This document shows, in pieces, positions 11,460 to 23,439 of a stretch of DNA of 64,000 nucleotides. A program made the translations under genes and the position numbers. Each line of letters opens with the position of its first letter. Within the stretch, counting starts at the first letter, position 1. The stretch spans positions 5,933,067 through 5,997,066 of the forward strand of contig JADCRB010000028.1 of assembly GCA_021464245.1 (NCBI GenBank). The letters run 5' to 3'. The notes under the pieces are model-generated. The model did no database searches, was not told the origin of the DNA, and saw only the letters and a program-made list of their open reading frames with translations. Origin of the DNA: Carallia brachiata. Its lineage: Eukaryota > Streptophyta > Magnoliopsida > Malpighiales > Rhizophoraceae.

Positions 11460-14400
11460 CTACTCCGGAAATTGCTCGTAGTCGCCATTTTCCGGAGATT
11501 GGTGTACTCTCCCTGAAAAGGCATCTGCACCAATCCTCCAATCATGTTGTGGTGTCGCTTGCATTCCACGATGTTGAACCGCGTAAGGATTTCCAGCAAG
11601 AGTTTGAAGATCATCATTCCCCCGGACTATATTCCTCCCAGAGGACTCAACGGGAGAGCGGAATCCAATGCTCGACATCGAAGACCCGCCAACTGGGGAT
11701 GGCAACTTGCCCAATGAACTATCACCTTTTACACTCACATTAACACCCTTCTTGTTGTCAAGCAAGAATGTACCAACAATGACCTACATACATATAATGT
11801 ATTGTCACTTATGACATAACGGAACAGTCTGTTAAAATTATCGTTGGAGATTAGAATCTCCAGGGCTGGACATGCACACACCATCTCTTTCACATGAATG
11901 TGCAGCCCTGGTGCATATGCACAAAAATCTATCCTGGTCAAAATTGTTTCCTATAATTCATAAACTGGAATTTCCTTTAAAGCGACTTTATGTTAGACAA
12001 TACCTGAACTGGACCAGCAGCCTTTAATGGTCCGCCAACTCCTCCTCCAATGATCTGGCCATCTGTATTAGATAGACATACACTGAGTCCACCTGTTCTC
12101 CCTCCAAGATCAGTGCGTACATAAGATCCAGAAAGTGAAATAATCTCAAATCGGCCCTGTCATTAGAAGATGCGGAAAAAAAAAAAAGATTATTTTCCAG
12201 CGTGAGGTCAATAATAATTTGTCTTAAATTTCCCATTGCACTTCAAAATATCAAGATGTCCTTGAGATCACAAAAACTTCATTTACAAGCTATTCAGCTT
12301 TTGAGAAAATGGCACAAATCCTTTGTAAATGGCACTAATCCTTTGTCTTTTCAAACCCCTGCAAATAAAAATTACAACAAAAAAAGTATAACCACCAAAA
12401 GGTGGGCACATAACCCCTAAGGCTCTTCGTTGTCTATTGGAATTTGGTTTTGATTGGTCTTAAATCTTGTTCAGCTCATTTTAGCTTATATCGACACCTA
12501 TTTAAATTTGCACGATTGCAAAGGCAAGCAAAACCATACATAATTACCTCATATGTAATGTTGCCTCCTGACATTGCTGGCTGACGGAGAGATGCATTTG
12601 AGATAGAACCAGAGGCAGACAGAATGCACATGTCACGCTTGCTTTGCTGCATGAACATCATAAGTTTCTGGCCCACATCCTATCAACATAAAATTAAGCA
12701 TGCACAAAGAGGCAAGTTAATAGAGCTGAATAGACCCAAAAATCCTTTTTTCATTATTAACACACTTGGTTACTATAGCAACTAACGACTGATTCATGTA
12801 CAAGGCAAATGGCAAACATTGTACATTTGTCCATAAATTTATGAGATTTACACCTTACAACTGCCCACCTCCATCTGATCCTTCATAAGAAAATACTCAA
12901 GTGCCCAAGTGCCAAAACTTTTGATGCCCATCACTAAAAGTAAGTAAGTAAGTTGCATGTTATAGCAACATAAATGTACTGATGCCATGTGGTACAGACG
13001 AATCAAACAGTAAAGAAGTGAATCTAAGGGTAGATGTTCAGAAAAGAAAATTGCAAAATTATTTATTTAACGTATGAACCACCCCCCCCCCCCAACAAAA
13101 CCCAAAAAACACAAAAGAAGAACCAAAAAAAAAAAAAAGCATTGCAATCACAACATTATCATTCAAGACTTTTGGAGGTTCCATACCTCACCAGCAGTTA
13201 CACTAATAACATGTGGAGTAAAACCCTGTCCAGCATTCCCTGTATCACGAAACATGTTACCATGAGTGCCATCATCTCCAGAATTGACTCAAACTACTTA
13301 ATCAGAAGAAGTTCCAAACATGAACGGAATAAAAATATAAGGAACTGAAAAATATGAAACAAGCACAACTGTAGAGATTCGTAAAATAACATTTTAAATG
13401 CTTGATATGCATGGAATTTTCAAGAGTTGAACAGTAAAGGAAACTGAAAAATATAAATCCTCAATAAATAGGTATAGAGATGATGAGAATGATGGCAAAG
13501 AGCAAGTCCAAAACTTACTAAAGATTGATATCTAAGTTGCTTATCAGTATTATGGCTTTGCCAGATACAAAAACCCTTGCCTTGTCAAGTAGAATGAGCA
13601 TCAATAACCTTGAAATTCTATCAAACACAGAGAAAAATGGACAGAATTGGATGCAAACACAATGCAACAAATTCCTAAGAAGTTCCAACAAGTCCCACAC
13701 AAGTTCATATAGAATTTGTATCAGCCCATCGAAGAAAAAGCTCAAATGCTTTGCTACAAAAGCATCATTCAGGAAGCAACATTTATGATATAAACAATTA
13801 GAAGAAAACAAAATTTCCACCTTTACTACTAGTAAAACGCAATTAACTCCTAATAAATCTAAATTCAAAACCAGACCACCAAGAGCTAGGGGAGTTGCAT
13901 CAATACCTCACCAAGTGCAACCGGAATGGACTTTTGAAGAAAGAATGAATGCAAGATGTGCATGCCTAGATGCAATGCGTATTTGTCCAATAAGGAATTT
14001 TTATAATAACCCTGAAGTTCAACGAATCCAGACACACAAGCAGTCAAAATAAAGAAACTATATCCAAACACGCAATCAAAAGTTGATATGGGGCAGATTA
14101 CCTCATAGAATTTCAAAACAACATAACCACCAAAAGGGGATTGCATAAATTTAGAAACCATCAAATAGCCAATAAATTAAAGGCTTATGTTCACAGTAAG
14201 CATGTATTGGCTGACTACTAACTTCCTAAAAAAACCACTCACCACCACACCACATACCCACCAAAAAGACTTCACAGATAAAGCAAGTGAGTAGCCCCTT
14301 AAAGGAATATGCACAGCAACCTCTTTAGTTAAAAAAAGTTTCTACAATATCATTAAAAGACCGAAACTTTACTAAACACCCATCAACCAAAAGTAGCTAA

Positions 14401-14993
14401 AAACAATAACAAAATTTCCCAATACAAAAACAAGCTAGTTACAATGAAGAATGAAACACTTGACAATTCTACCCCATAAGAAACCAAATTCAAAAAAGAG
14501 CCCCACAAGAAAATTGAAAGGGCAGTAAAAACCCACCGAGAGCAAGTAGCTGTTGTGACCTTTTCGATGAAGCCGAGTACGAAGCGGCGGGCACCCTCTT
14601 GTCCTTGGAAGCGGAGTTCGAGGCCGCCGCCGTCTTCTTCGCCGCCAGAGCTTGTTCCGGAGTCCCGTACTTCCTCGGCCGGCCGCGCTTTCTCCTCGCC
14701 GGGTGCTCCCCCGGAGCGGTTGTCACGGCAGCGGAGGAGGGCCCCACTGAGTGAGGATACAATATAGGGGGCCCACCGGTAGCACCAGCCAGACCGCTAC
14801 CAGTATCAGTGGTAGTGTTGTTGTTGCTGTTGTTAGTGGTGGTGGTGGTGGTTGCGGTATTGCTAGGTGGTAGAAGGCCATTGGTCGGCGAAGGGGACAC
14901 GGTGGTTGGAGTGGTGGTGGTGGGGGTGGCGAAGTAGGAGGTGAGAAGGTGGGGTTGGTGGTGGTGGTGGTGCTGACCCTCGTTTGGGTCCAT
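11460..14993 (-). CDS. AHL: AT-hook motif nuclear-localized protein, AHL13/14-like
   Basis: Nuclear DNA-binding protein that recognises AT-rich minor grooves and assembles through its PPC (DUF296) domain. Five exons: 14993-14537, 13239-13187, 12679-12548, 12156-12004, 11783-11460; all introns are GT-AG and phases agree, giving 372 residues. The N-terminus has a His run, then Thr/Asn/Pro-rich low complexity (residues 7-70). An AT-hook of the RGRPRKYG type (core RRKRGRPRKYG) lies near residue 105. The PPC domain runs from GFTPHVISVTAGEDVGQKLMM through ILSASGSISNASLRQPA, GGNITYEGRFEIISLSGSY, RTGGLSVCLSNTDGQIIGGGVGGPL to VQVIVGTFLLD. The tail ends ENGDYEQFPE, close to the end I recall for Arabidopsis AHL14. 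A single RGRPRKY-type hook and an intron-rich gene fit the intron-containing AHL clade. The CDS is intact. Confidence 0.93.
12307..12351 (+). repeat. Short tandem repeat, two 21-bp units, in an AHL intron
   Basis: The unit AAATGGCAC-A/T-AATCCTTTGT occurs twice in a row in the intron between AHL exons 3 and 4. It lies away from both splice sites and no role is evident. Confidence 0.7.
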
Positions 14994-15407
14994 TTTAGTA
15001 GAGAGAGAAAGAGGGGAAGAGAGAGAAAGACAATTTTTTTAATTTTTTCTTTTTGGAGGAATTGATTTTTATTTGGGGATTTTTTAGGGTTTCTAAATGG
15101 GTAGATGGATTGTGAGCCGTTGGATGTGGGATTAACTAATATCTTTTGACTTTTGAAATTGGGATTGGAGTTCCTTTTTAAGAATTTCAAAAGGAGTCGA
15201 ATTAGTTGTTTTTTGGGGAACTATTGGCGGCCGTTGGATTGGTTCAGATTTCTTCAATTTTGTAAAATGGAAAAAAGGATATCCTTTAAGCACTTCAATT
15301 AAGCTACGACTTAAAGAGGTATTTTTTTTTTCTTTTTTTTTTTCATAGGAACGATTATGTGTGATTTTATGGATACAAATAAACAAAAAATAAAAGTATA
15401 CAACATA

Positions 15408-15972
15408 GTACTAGAGGTGTCAAAATCTGACCCGACCCGATGGGTTGACCCGAACCCGCCCGAAAAAATACGACACGAACCCGACCCGAATGATGACCTA
15501 ACTCAAAATGACCCGAACCCAAATGACCTGAAAACCTTTGGGTCAAACCCGACCCAACCCTAACCCGACCCGTTTGATCCGAACTTTTTTTTTCTTAAGG
15601 GAACAAAAAAATAAAATGAAAAAATTTAGCATATTTTATATTATAAAAAGTATAGATTATACTATTTTCAATATAAATCTTAATTATAAATATTTTTAGA
15701 ATATTTTAAGATTTTTTATACAGTTTTAAATTTTATTTTAATTTTTTAAAATATTTTTAAAAAAATTTTCAATTATTTTTCAATCATATGATTTTCTTTG
15801 ATTTTTAAGAATTTTTAGTAAAATTTTTGAAATTTTTAAATTTTTAAAATTTTTAATAAAAAATGTCACGTCATCATTTTTGATGACGTGGCCAACCCGT
15901 GGGTTGACTCGAACCCGACCTGAACCCGAAGTGACCCAACTCGAACCTAACCCGATGACCCGTTTTGACACC
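15408..15972. mobile_element. MITE with 11-bp target duplication (Mutator-like size)
   Basis: The ends are inverted repeats: AGGTGTCAAAAT near the left boundary, and the right end on the minus strand reads AGGTGTCAAAACGGGTCA. Both ends carry clusters of GACCCGAACCCG-type units around an AT-rich core. The element is flanked by a perfect 11-bp direct repeat TATACAACATA at 15397-15407 and 15973-15983. A 9-11 bp duplication is typical of Mutator-like elements. It contains a perfect 10-bp hairpin at 15867-15890. No transposase is encoded. Confidence 0.8.
15867..15890. repeat. Perfect 10-bp stem, 4-base loop hairpin inside the MITE
   Basis: CACGTCATCA and TGATGACGTG flank a TTTT loop. Each arm contains TGACG, the core recognised by plant TGA-type bZIP factors, so it could be read either as a cruciform or as a paired bZIP site. 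Any role is inference. Confidence 0.7.
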
Positions 15973-16930
15973 TATACAACATACATATATTTTAGACTAT
16001 ATTTAATATTTTTTGCATAATATATTCTATAATTTTATACTATTTGTTATATATCTCGTATATATTGTATAAAATATTATTTATATAATACCTTTTATGT
16101 AATATAATTTATTTTGAGATCTTACTCTGGTCGATCTAGATTAGTTAACTCGTTAGACTAGACATACAAAAAAATATATATATATAATCTATTTTGAGTC
16201 TACCCATGTGCATCAAAATTACGTCTCCAAAGAATCTCTTTCTTTATTATGAGAAGTTCCTTTTAAGTAAATTCAATAATACATGGATAAGATTATCATA
16301 AAAATTTATTTAATTATGAGATCAATTAAAAACGTGAATTGTCAGCAGATTAGAAAATTAGAGAAGGAAAAGCAATCATAATTCAAGATATATACTTTAT
16401 TGGATTAAAAATAATTCCCTCAAAATAATATAAGCTAAATGATAATACCAAAAAACATATGTCGCATGCATGAAACTCTCATTCTGAGAAAGGGTAATGT
16501 GTCAAAAGTGTTTCAGAAAACCGAAGAAATCTGTACCAACAGAAAGTAAGCCAAAGAAATAAAGACCTACTCTTTAGTTTGTTAGTCCCACCAAGTACCA
16601 AACCTACTCTTTTAGCTTGTTGGTTCTACCAAGTACCAAACCTGATTAAGAAATGATAAATGTCTCAAGTTTCACACCCACCAGCATAACTGCAAAGGGA
16701 AGCCATTTTGTGATATCAAATGATTCAAGAATACAAATCAATAAGAGTTGTCACCATAACACCATTGACAATGCTTCACAACAATATAACACTAAATCAG
16801 AGAAGGTATACGACAATAATGGTACAAACTTTAAGCCATGGATACAACACTATATGAGAATACAGTGACTTCTTCCGTTGAAGGTTTCATTTACAATAGT
16901 ACAGCACGAGTTGAGTCATCGTCTGGGCCT

Positions 16931-18887
16931 TCAGTGTTCAACATTTGGTGCCTCCCTCTCTGCAGTTTCTGTAACCGAGGGGACATTGTGTAAGTTCTTC
17001 AGTTCCTCTAACTGCAACCCAACATGGAGTGGAAATGTAGGTCAAAACGGATCATTCGGTTCAAATTGAAAATTGAACAAAGAGCAGAATCAATATGACA
17101 AGTTAACACAGTTTGAAGGCAAGGGCCAGAACAATGTCCAATTGTCCATCATGACATATAATAAACCCAACAACCCATTCGAGCTGATAAGGTATCTATT
17201 CCGTAATTTGGATTCTAGAACATGAAGTATATTGGAGGCCCTAGCATTAATTTCTTCCACAGACAAATTTCAAGCATGTCTTATACCATATCATCTTTTA
17301 CATGAAGCCAAGACTCAGCTGGATTTGATCATCTAATTGACTGCTATTTTGGAGTATATTTGCAGCATTTTGTTCTCTTCTTTACCAGGTTGGTTATTGG
17401 TAAAGCAACTTTCCTCTGAGATACTTACCAATTAGCATCGAACAAAGGTTACAAGTTCCAAATCTTCTCCAGATATTCTTTTGCAAACAAAACTAACGCG
17501 AAGCCGAAAACTCAAATCATCACCAATTGCTTGAATTCTGCTCAAAAGTGTGCAACAGTGCCCACATAGTGGTCAAATTTCAAATTTGCACAATTAAGAG
17601 ACGCTCAAAGATCCACATTTTACAGTTTTTTTAAACCTCTCAAACACTAACTATTGCTGAATTTTGCGACAAAAATTCTAAGGAATATATAGATTCAGTA
17701 GCTCTAGCTAGTCTACATGTTCGCATTTGGCAAATGATTCTCCATAGTACGTGTTGGAATCTTTTAAGACAAATCTCACCTCCTTGCAAGTTTTTTGATG
17801 CGCTGCCAAAAGTTCATTATACCTTTTCTGCAAATCATACATTTCAGCTTGCAGCTTTTCGTATTCTGATACATTTGGACCCCCTAACTTCTGTTGAATA
17901 AATCTGTGAAAACAAGTTCATCTTAATCTACGATTAAACGCATTAAAATGAGTGGATTCATGTGCATTGGAATCACTTTTGGGAAGGGAAGATGTAGAAA
18001 GAGAGAAAAAATTTTATCCACGGCAATTATCTGTAGTAATCCAAACAAAATGCACACACATCAGGCAGAAACCTGCTAAATGCCTAATTTTTGTTGTCAG
18101 AGATAAATATTTCTGGACGCTTTCCACCAATTTAGGTGCCTAGTACTGATTAAAGCTTGACAGAGAGACATCATAATCCATCTCAGGCACCAGGATGAGA
18201 TTTTCATCAAAAATAGTTGGAGAAAACTCACAGCATTTTCAATTTTGCGATACACCCACAACATAATGCAACATTTCCTATTATTGTGCAAAAGAAACCT
18301 AACAAAATTGCAGCTAATTTCATATCTAATGATCCCCATAAACTTTCCTTCAATGACGCTTCTCAATGCCGATAGATGGGATAATAGGTTTCCTTCACAT
18401 GACATAGAAATGAGAACTTACTCGAGGGCAGAAGAAGGCTTCTCATTTTGCTCATACAATGCCACCAGAACTACATTAGAAAATCAAATTTTTAACATAT
18501 TTATAGGGAAATCAGCAAACCAGATATGACTAGCACACTTCACATCAATAGAAAACAGAGCTAATTTTTTTTAAAAAAAAAAAATTGAGGTAGACCAAGA
18601 AAAAACCTTTAGTTAGAGCGTCAAGAACTCCGCTGGACTCAAGGTACTTCCGGAAAGCTTCCTTCTTTGCCTCTTTTTCCTACATTCCGATGAAAAAGGG
18701 TGTTAATGGATGAACAAAAGGTGAGATCTTGGCAAGTAGAAACACAGATGATAAGAGTCTTCTGCAAGAAAATGAAAGCCATTCTAATACAAATGTCTAT
18801 AGATACACATACCCATTTACTTAAAGAGTTCAGATTTGTAGAGAGAGAGAGAGAGAGAGACTGAATAACCTCTTTGTAACGCATCAT
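16931..18887 (-). CDS. MYCBP: c-Myc-binding protein (MYCBP/AMY-1) homologue
   Basis: Small coiled-coil protein conserved from plants to animals. The animal protein binds MYC and AKAPs; the plant role is not established. Five exons: 18887-18870, 18679-18607, 18470-18422, 17903-17780, 17011-16931; all introns are GT-AG and total phase is consistent (114 residues). Product: MMRYKEEKEAKKEAFRKYL, then SSGVLDALTKVLVALYEQNEKPSSALEFIQQKLGGP, which is the family signature, then a coiled coil VSEYEKLQAEMYDLQKRYNELLAAHQ ending in LEELKNLHNVPSV and a short acidic tail. The last exon was chosen because family members continue with a LEELK-like coiled-coil segment after HQKTCKE. If the last intron is retained, the frame instead runs on to a stop at 17708 with an unrelated tail. 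A GA microsatellite lies in intron 1 close to exon 1. Confidence 0.88.
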
Positions 18888-19821
18888 GATCTACTTTGCT
18901 ACCGCTTCTGGTTTTGCCAGTTCTGTTGGGGTTCGCAGATCATGCTTAATTAAGACAGTTGATTGACAGAGAAAAGGCCGAGAAGGTCCTGAGATAATTG
19001 TGGGCCTAGTGGATTCGATGACTCGCTCACAGAAATGCCCAAACTGAAGAGTGGCAGATGGTTCTAGCCCAATCCAACAGCAATTTCTCCACCCATTTCC
19101 TTTCTTTGCAGGGGATACTATTTAGTAAGGCAGAGCAGTCTCACAAGCATTTGCTTTCCTCCTGCCCATGTACTTCAAACAATAAAATATATACGTATAT
19201 AGTGGCTAGATCATTAGAGGAATCAATTTAAGGTATTTGAAAAAAAAAAACCTCAGTGGAAATGCAATTATGAGAATGTAATGAGTACAAAATATTTTAA
19301 ATTATTAGATTATAAAAAATATTAAATTTTAAAAAAAATAAATTATTAATTATTATTAAATAAATTATATGTCAACTATATTTCCTAACAAACGTGTTCA
19401 TTTAGTCTTTGTATGTATTTGAATTATATTGACGTGATATTTGACCAGAAGAGTTAGCCACAAATTTGTTGTTATTCCGTATTACGCCGTTAGCCCTTTT
19501 CCTTACCAAAGAAGCGCTATCCATGATTTAGATGAATTTTTTTTAATCTCAAAAGGGTTAAACATGATAAATTAGCGTATTTCAACACATATGATTCAAG
19601 TTCAAATATTAATATCTGAAGTTTTCTCTAACAAATAAGTTGACTGCTCGTTTCGGTTAAAAAATATTAAAGTATGGTATTAAATTTAGATTCAGTAATT
19701 ATTGCAGATGTATGCACTAATATCCCAACTGGATCTTCCTCTCCACAGCACCATTTGAAAGGCAAAGACATAATATTGCTGGCCGTGAACCAAAAACAAA
19801 AATGTGGATAAATTTATGTTA

Positions 19822-20770
19822 GCAATTTTTCAAATTTTGGTCACTAATTAAAAAAAGTTCAACATGGGTCAGAACCACTAGAAACATGTGGTTGATGTTC
19901 AAGCTGATCCCCATTTAACAAACTTTAGTAGATTTGATAGGGTTGTAATCTTTCAGGAGGTGGTTCACACCTTTCGCGGTTTTTTGTGGTAAAAAGCGAG
20001 GACTAATTCTTAGACTTGATCTTAAGAAAGCTTATAATAGGTTCAGTTGAAGTTTTATCGAAAGTAATCTATAAAATTTTCACATTGTTAATATTTTAAC
20101 TATCATTAATAAACTCAATCAAGTTTACGATTAAGATTTTGTTTTTTGTTGTTAAAAATTTTCAGCATGACATAACAGGTTGGGCTGTACACTAAATTCG
20201 TAAAAATGCAAACTTCATTAGACCTAAAAAGGTTAGAAACCTCTCGTATGACTGTGCAAAGCTAAATATGCATTTAGTCCAACCAGCAGACATGATGAGA
20301 ATTCAAACATGTGATCTTATGATATGAATGAAATTAGCTAACAATTACACCACAATGATTGTTGATTTTGATGCAATGCTTAGTTTCTAGTTGTACATCA
20401 CAATTTTCACATATTTTGGTCAGAAATACTAATTATATCACAATCTTATTATTTCGTATTGTATTTGACAAAATTATTATACTAAAGAAGAACTACAAGA
20501 ATTGTAAAAACTTATACCATTTTTCCGTCATATTCATTATTCTATTTGATGTTGACCTAAAAAAAAAGTTTTCAAAATAACGATAAAAACAAAAGGTAAA
20601 GCCTTTAATAAAATGAAAAGTAATATTATTCTTGATTGTTTCGAGTATTAAGTTTCTGAATACAATAGAATGTGAATACACTAGAGCAGTCCATAGAGTT
20701 TGAGTTTCAGTACTGTTTGACTAGTTATACCGGTGCAATTTGAGGGGTTTCTAATTAGATGAAACGAATG
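19822..20770 (+). mobile_element. LINE reverse-transcriptase relic with duplicated flank (copy A)
   Basis: Around 19955-20045 the plus strand translates, with breaks, to QEVVHTF...KKR...LILRLDLKKAYNRF, recognisable as the start of a plant non-LTR retrotransposon RT domain (family form: QE-hh-K-GKKG-hhhLDhEKAYDR). The segment, including several hundred bases beyond, matches the reverse complement of 46855-47801, for example a shared GATTTTGATGCAATGCTTAG block at about 20365. It carries several frame disruptions and is inactive. It lies upstream of F-box gene A. Confidence 0.75.
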
Positions 20771-20957
20771 ATTAAAACATAAAAATGAAAAAGAAAGCAA
20801 TTAAGTAGACTGAAAAAATGAATTAACAACTGAAAATAATTGGGAAAAACCACATGTGTTTTTACTAGACTTCTTTATTTCAAATCTTCTGTTACGAAGT
20901 AATATCAAAGAAGTCAATAAAAGATCATGTTTGAATCTGCTAAATTTGATATTAGTA

Positions 20958-21540
20958 ATCATCTCTTAAACCTGAGTTTAAAAGTTCTTGACAGATTTTT
21001 ATTTTGACTTCTTAAAATATGAGTTTTTTTTTTTGACCGAATGTTAAAATATGAGTTAAACTCCACTAGCTAAAGAAAAAAACAATAAGTATTGTCTAAA
21101 AAATAAATAAATAAGTAAAGTCTATTTACAATAAATATTATTAAATAATTTTATATTGTGTAAATTTATGCGTACTATATTTGTAAAAAAATATGAGTAG
21201 AAATAGATTGCAACTTAGTGGCAAATAAAAAAGAATTCTCTTCAGTAACCGTCTCTGGAACCTGAGTTTGAAAGCCTTAGTGCATTTTTATTTTGACTTC
21301 TTAAAATATGGGTTTTTTGTTTTTTTAACCGAATCTTAAAATATGAGTTAAACTCCACTAGGTAAAGAAAAACATAATAAGTATTGTCTAAAAAAATAAA
21401 TAAATAAGTAAGGTGTATTTAAAATAAAAAATATTAAATAATTTCACATAATGTAAATTTATGTGTATTATATTCGTAAAAAACTATGAGTAAAAATAAA
21501 TTACAACTTAATGAAAAATAAAAAAGAATTCTCTTTAAAC
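20958..21540 (+). repeat. Degenerate tandem duplication, unit about 290 bp
   Basis: Two adjacent copies start at about 20958 and 21244. Shared landmarks in the same order are CCTGAGTTTRAAAG, TTTTTATTTTGACTTCTTAAAATATG, GAGTTAAACTCCACTAG, AATAAGTATTGTCTAAAA and AAAAAGAATTCTCTT. The second copy ends about 140 bases before the start codon of F-box gene A, so the duplication extends its upstream region. Confidence 0.8.
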
Positions 21541-21680
21541 CTACCTAACCATGTGTGTTATTTATCTAATTCCAAGTGTAATTCGAACTCTAAACTCTAA
21601 AAACAATATGAGTTCTTAAAGAATTCTCCTTTTTGTTTTGCCGAAGCTAGGGTTTCTGTCGTTTTTTCCAATCATATTTT

Positions 21681-22841
21681 ATGGCAAAGAAGAGCAAAGG
21701 AGGGGAAGGAGTTGGAGCACTCAAGAGCTGGGCTGATTTACCGGAAGAGCTTTTGGCACTCATAGCAGAGCGTCTACACGCTCGCCTTGATTTCCTAAGA
21801 CTCTGCGCAGTCTGCAGTTCATGGCGATCCTCCGCCAGGATTGTTCCGAGAAGCTTTTTGATTGGAGTTTTCAGAGTCCCAGCGTTGGTCGTCTCCAGGG
21901 ATGACCAAACAATTCAGAAGAAGTTCTACACGACTGAGGGATTTGTTTGTCCCTGCGAATTCTTCTACACTGGCTCCATTTATCTTGTCCAACAGAAGAA
22001 CGAGAGTAACCCAGCAGAGAGTTCTTCAAACAAATGCTGGTTGGGACTGTTTGGGGGCATGCATTTTGCTGTTCCAGGAAAGGACAAGATCCTTGGATTG
22101 GGTTATAGAAGCAAAACTATTCCCAAGAAATCGAACATCCTACATAACCTGTCCATGTCTGAATTATGTAATTTTTACATGCATGTTGGACAGTTATTCA
22201 CTTCCCGCTACCTCGATCATTTTAATGTTCAACTTGAAAAGATTCAAAGGTTAGCTCTAATATGTTCGAGGTCCGTTGTCGGAGAGTACGCAGCGGTAGG
22301 ACTATATGACATCCATGGAAAATTGGCATTCCTGAAGTCATCTAAGGAAGGAATATGGACTTCAGTAAATAACCATGAGGATGGTTATACTGATGTCATT
22401 GATTATAATGGCAGATTTTATGCTGTTCATTGCACGGGAAAACTTCTCAGGATTGATTTGTCTTGCCAAGCGACAGAAGTTGCATCACCTTTAGCAAATC
22501 AGATTGACGGAGACCAAAAGTTTTTGATCGAATCGGCCGGTGATTTGCTTTTACTTGACTTAACTGGGTTCAAAGTTTACAAGCTGAATGAAGAGGAAGG
22601 GACACAGAAATTGGTTGAGATTGGGAGCTTGGGGGATAAAATGGTGTTTCTGACCAGCAAGTTTTACAAATTTTCAGTTTCTGCTCAGCACTTGCCTGGA
22701 TGCGCACCAAATTGCGTCTCTTTTATAACAGCCTGCGGCTTTGCTGTTACCTATCATCTAGATAGCCATGTGTCCGAGTTGGAGGGTAGAACTGGCAAGA
22801 ATGAGAATAACGTACATTTCTCTATTCCTCCCGCTGCTTAA
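21681..22841 (+). CDS. F-box protein with DUF295 (KIB1-4 beta-propeller) domain, copy A
   Basis: Predicted substrate receptor of an SCF (SKP1-cullin-F-box) E3 ubiquitin ligase; the substrate is unknown. Intronless, 386 residues. The F-box is SWADLPEELLALIAERLHARLDFLRLCAVCSSWRSSAR (about residues 16-54), with the Leu-Pro and C-terminal Trp typical of the fold. The DUF295 region follows with the family blocks KLAFLKSSKEGIWTS, DVIDYNGRFYAVHCTGKLLRIDLS, IESAGDLLLLD and FKVYKLNEEEGTQKLVEIGSLGDKMVFL, then SVSAQHLPGCAPNC. After this the C-terminus diverges: the paralogs end in VFNLEDGTYKRI, whereas this copy has an unrelated tail ending FSIPPAA. Gene A is on the opposite strand from the other family members at 47.9-62.4 kb. 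ATG 21681 aligns with the MAKK/MSKK start of the paralogs. Confidence 0.9.
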   Translation: MAKKSKGGEGVGALKSWADLPEELLALIAERLHARLDFLRLCAVCSSWRSSARIVPRSFLIGVFRVPALVVSRDDQTIQKKFYTTEGFVCPCEFFYTGSIYLVQQKNESNPAESSSNKCWLGLFGGMHFAVPGKDKILGLGYRSKTIPKKSNILHNLSMSELCNFYMHVGQLFTSRYLDHFNVQLEKIQRLALICSRSVVGEYAAVGLYDIHGKLAFLKSSKEGIWTSVNNHEDGYTDVIDYNGRFYAVHCTGKLLRIDLSCQATEVASPLANQIDGDQKFLIESAGDLLLLDLTGFKVYKLNEEEGTQKLVEIGSLGDKMVFLTSKFYKFSVSAQHLPGCAPNCVSFITACGFAVTYHLDSHVSELEGRTGKNENNVHFSIPPAA

Positions 22842-23439
22842 GAGCATGATTACTTTGTAATTACTTACAATTGCATTGATATAAATCAATCTGATTATCA
22901 GATTGTGGGCTTCTGCTTGCTTCCTGGATTGAGAGTGCTCTTACTTCTTATATTATGAATGCTTTTTTAAAAGAACTGAGCTTAGAAGGATTTTTGTGAC
23001 AGAAAATATTACTGGGATTACTATCTGGTTTTCAGTTCATCCAATTTAGATATAATATGTTTCGAGTCTTTTAGATTTTAAACTCACGTGGGTTTTGGGA
23101 TTTACGGATTCAAGTTATTCAAATGATAGATTTATCCGGTTCCGGATCAATCTAGTTTTAAGTTTTCTTAATTTTGGGTGATTCAGATTATATGTCATGG
23201 TCTTCTCAATTAACCGGATTTGAGTTAAGTCGAGTTTTGAACTTGTTAAATCAAATCATTCCAGTTAGATCAATATTTGTCACTATTACATGATTATGTC
23301 TAACCGATTAGAATATTTATTTGATCAGTTCTTAGCATACGGTCATAGTTTTTTTGGTGGACAAGTAATCGTGTGTTTTTTTTTTTTTTTTGTGCTGGAC
23401 TCCACCCAAAAAATATATTAAGTCCTGATTAATACAATC

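Larger units (their letters stand above)
14994..16930. other. AHL promoter region, MITE and AT-rich spacer
   Basis: About 300 bases upstream of the AHL start probably hold its 5' UTR and core promoter; a GA-rich stretch lies just upstream of the ATG. A MITE occupies 15408-15972. From 16000 to 16480 the DNA is AT-rich with no gene seen. From about 16500 to 16930 it is more balanced and is probably the 3' UTR of the MYCBP gene. Confidence 0.5.
18888..21680. other. Spacer between MYCBP and F-box gene A; LINE relic and tandem repeat
   Basis: 18888-19190 is the upstream side of MYCBP. 19822-20770 is homologous, in inverted orientation, to 46855-47801 and contains a LINE relic. 20958-21540 holds a degenerate tandem duplication. 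The rest is AT-rich with no gene seen. Confidence 0.55.

Noticed and set aside
13518..13868. 116-codon minus-strand frame
   Set aside because: Lies inside AHL intron 1, with no conserved domain.
14723..15190. 155-codon minus-strand frame, Pro/Thr-rich
   Set aside because: Out-of-frame shadow of the low-complexity AHL N-terminus.
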